DNA of 64,000 nucleotides, taken from Paucidesulfovibrio longus DSM 6739 (GTDB taxonomy: Bacteria > Desulfobacterota > Desulfovibrionia > Desulfovibrionales > Desulfovibrionaceae). The first letter of the stretch is position 1. Each line of letters starts with the position of its first letter. Under the pieces are notes generated by a model that searched no databases, was not told the DNA's origin, and saw only the letters and a list, made by a program, of their open reading frames with translations. The DNA is taken from contig NZ_ATVA01000016.1 in the NCBI RefSeq assembly GCF_000420485.1, positions 267,642 to 331,641 on the forward strand. The letters run 5' to 3'. The translations under genes and the position numbers were made by a program. This document shows positions 63,698 through 64,000 of the stretch, piece by piece.

Positions 63698-64000
63698 GGT
63701 GGACAGATTCATGGGCTATGCCGCCTTTTTCGGGCAAGCCAGAGGAGGTACCCCCTCTGGCTTGAATTGCTGATATATCTCCATCGGCTTTCTGCCGTCA
63801 AAGGTCTTGTGCGGACGCCGGTTGTTGTAGAAATCAATCCACCAGGCCAGGGTGCGGCGAAGCTCGCTGCCCGTCTCGATCTCCCGCAGATACACGCATT
63901 CATACTTCAAGGAGCGCCAGAGACGCTCGATCATAACGTTGTCCATCCAGCGGCCTCGGCCATCCATGGAGATGCGTGCTCCGGCCTCCCGGAGCTTCCG
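63698..64000 (-). mobile_element. Insertion sequence (IS3 family-like), right part cut by window edge
   Basis: The element is inferred from the transposase and from the sudden truncation of the integrase. Its left border is uncertain; TGGACAG at 63700 is a plausible terminal repeat start. The other end lies beyond the window. Confidence 0.6.
63716..64000 (-). CDS. IS3-family transposase, C-terminal part (partial)
   Basis: 95 residues are visible, reading in from the window edge: RKLREAGARISMDGRG then RWMDNVMIERLWRSLKYE with the catalytic Glu of the DDE domain, and the end of the integrase core, WWIDFYNNRRPHKTFDGRKP. The stop is at 63716. The N-terminal OrfA and the rest of OrfB lie to the right of 64000. 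Confidence 0.9.
   Translation of the reverse strand, partial: RKLREAGARISMDGRGRWMDNVMIERLWRSLKYECVYLREIETGSELRRTLAWWIDFYNNRRPHKTFDGRKPMEIYQQFKPEGVPPLACPKKAA

Overview
The window is a dense, GC-rich (about 60 %) bacterial chromosome segment. Its gene content points to the Desulfovibrio group of sulfate-reducing deltaproteobacteria (Desulfovibrionales). The evidence is an archaeal-type split glutamate synthase with ferredoxin modules, a PxxKW cysteine-rich protein, a mannose-family PTS fused onto the rpoN/hpf/ptsN/rapZ operon, LPS/Kdo genes (Gram-negative envelope), a flagellar fliM, and a probable selenoprotein. I identify the group from gene families and order only; no species is claimed.

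Layout. 1-7.2 kb (minus): glutamate synthase modules followed by yajC and the start of secD. 7.4-10 kb (minus): an alpha-glucan phosphorylase. 10.1-22.9 kb (plus): dut, argD, a small unknown protein, prmA, a MagIII-like glycosylase, the envC-ctpA-yibQ envelope set, fliM, a TrpXYZ-type ABC transporter, ndk and proC. 23-31.1 kb (minus): cbiB, then the macromolecular-synthesis operon rpsU-yqeY-mutS2-dnaG-rpoD, a 57-residue membrane protein and HU. 31.3-43.8 kb: rsmA (minus), then on plus apt, mtnP, PxxKW, an M20 hydrolase, mnmG, corC-lnt, prfB (programmed frameshift), a diguanylate cyclase, flhG, an HU/IHF protein and an UshA-like selenoprotein. 43.9-49.2 kb: dapA, an HD-GYP response regulator (minus), and a DUF2318/FtsX/ATPase cluster that resembles part of an iron-uptake system. 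49.2-60.9 kb (minus): a Mn-type pyrophosphatase and a long, tightly coupled run pyrG-kdsA-kdsC-lptC-lptA-lptB-rpoN-hpf-ptsN-rapZ-EIIA-EIIB-EIIC. 61-64 kb (plus): purQ, tadA, a NifX-like protein, tRNA-Ser(CGA), then the start of an integrated element whose integrase is cut short next to an IS3-type transposase.

How genes work together. The run from pyrG to lptB makes and activates Kdo (CTP, Kdo-8-P) and builds the LPS export machinery. It continues into sigma-54, ribosome hibernation and a PTS regulatory branch. EnvC, CtpA and YibQ form a cell-wall/division set, and CorC with Lnt form a second envelope pair. The GGDEF cyclase next to FlhG, the HD-GYP regulator and FliM connect c-di-GMP signalling to motility.

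Most notable observations. (1) At 42966-43844 an in-frame TGA sits in a CPT-TGA-GG context. A 7-bp, GGA-loop hairpin lies at SECIS distance downstream, so the gene reads as a 292-residue exported selenoprotein with a CxxU motif. (2) The PTS EIIC gene is out of frame at a run of nine T, which one extra T would repair: candidate transcriptional slippage, frameshift mutation or sequencing error. (3) prfB carries the RF2 autoregulatory +1 frameshift. (4) A 42-nt repeat pair brackets the ppaC upstream region. (5) An integrase fragment beside tRNA-Ser is truncated near an IS. The large plus-strand open frames opposite the minus-strand operons are GC-driven shadows and were not annotated.
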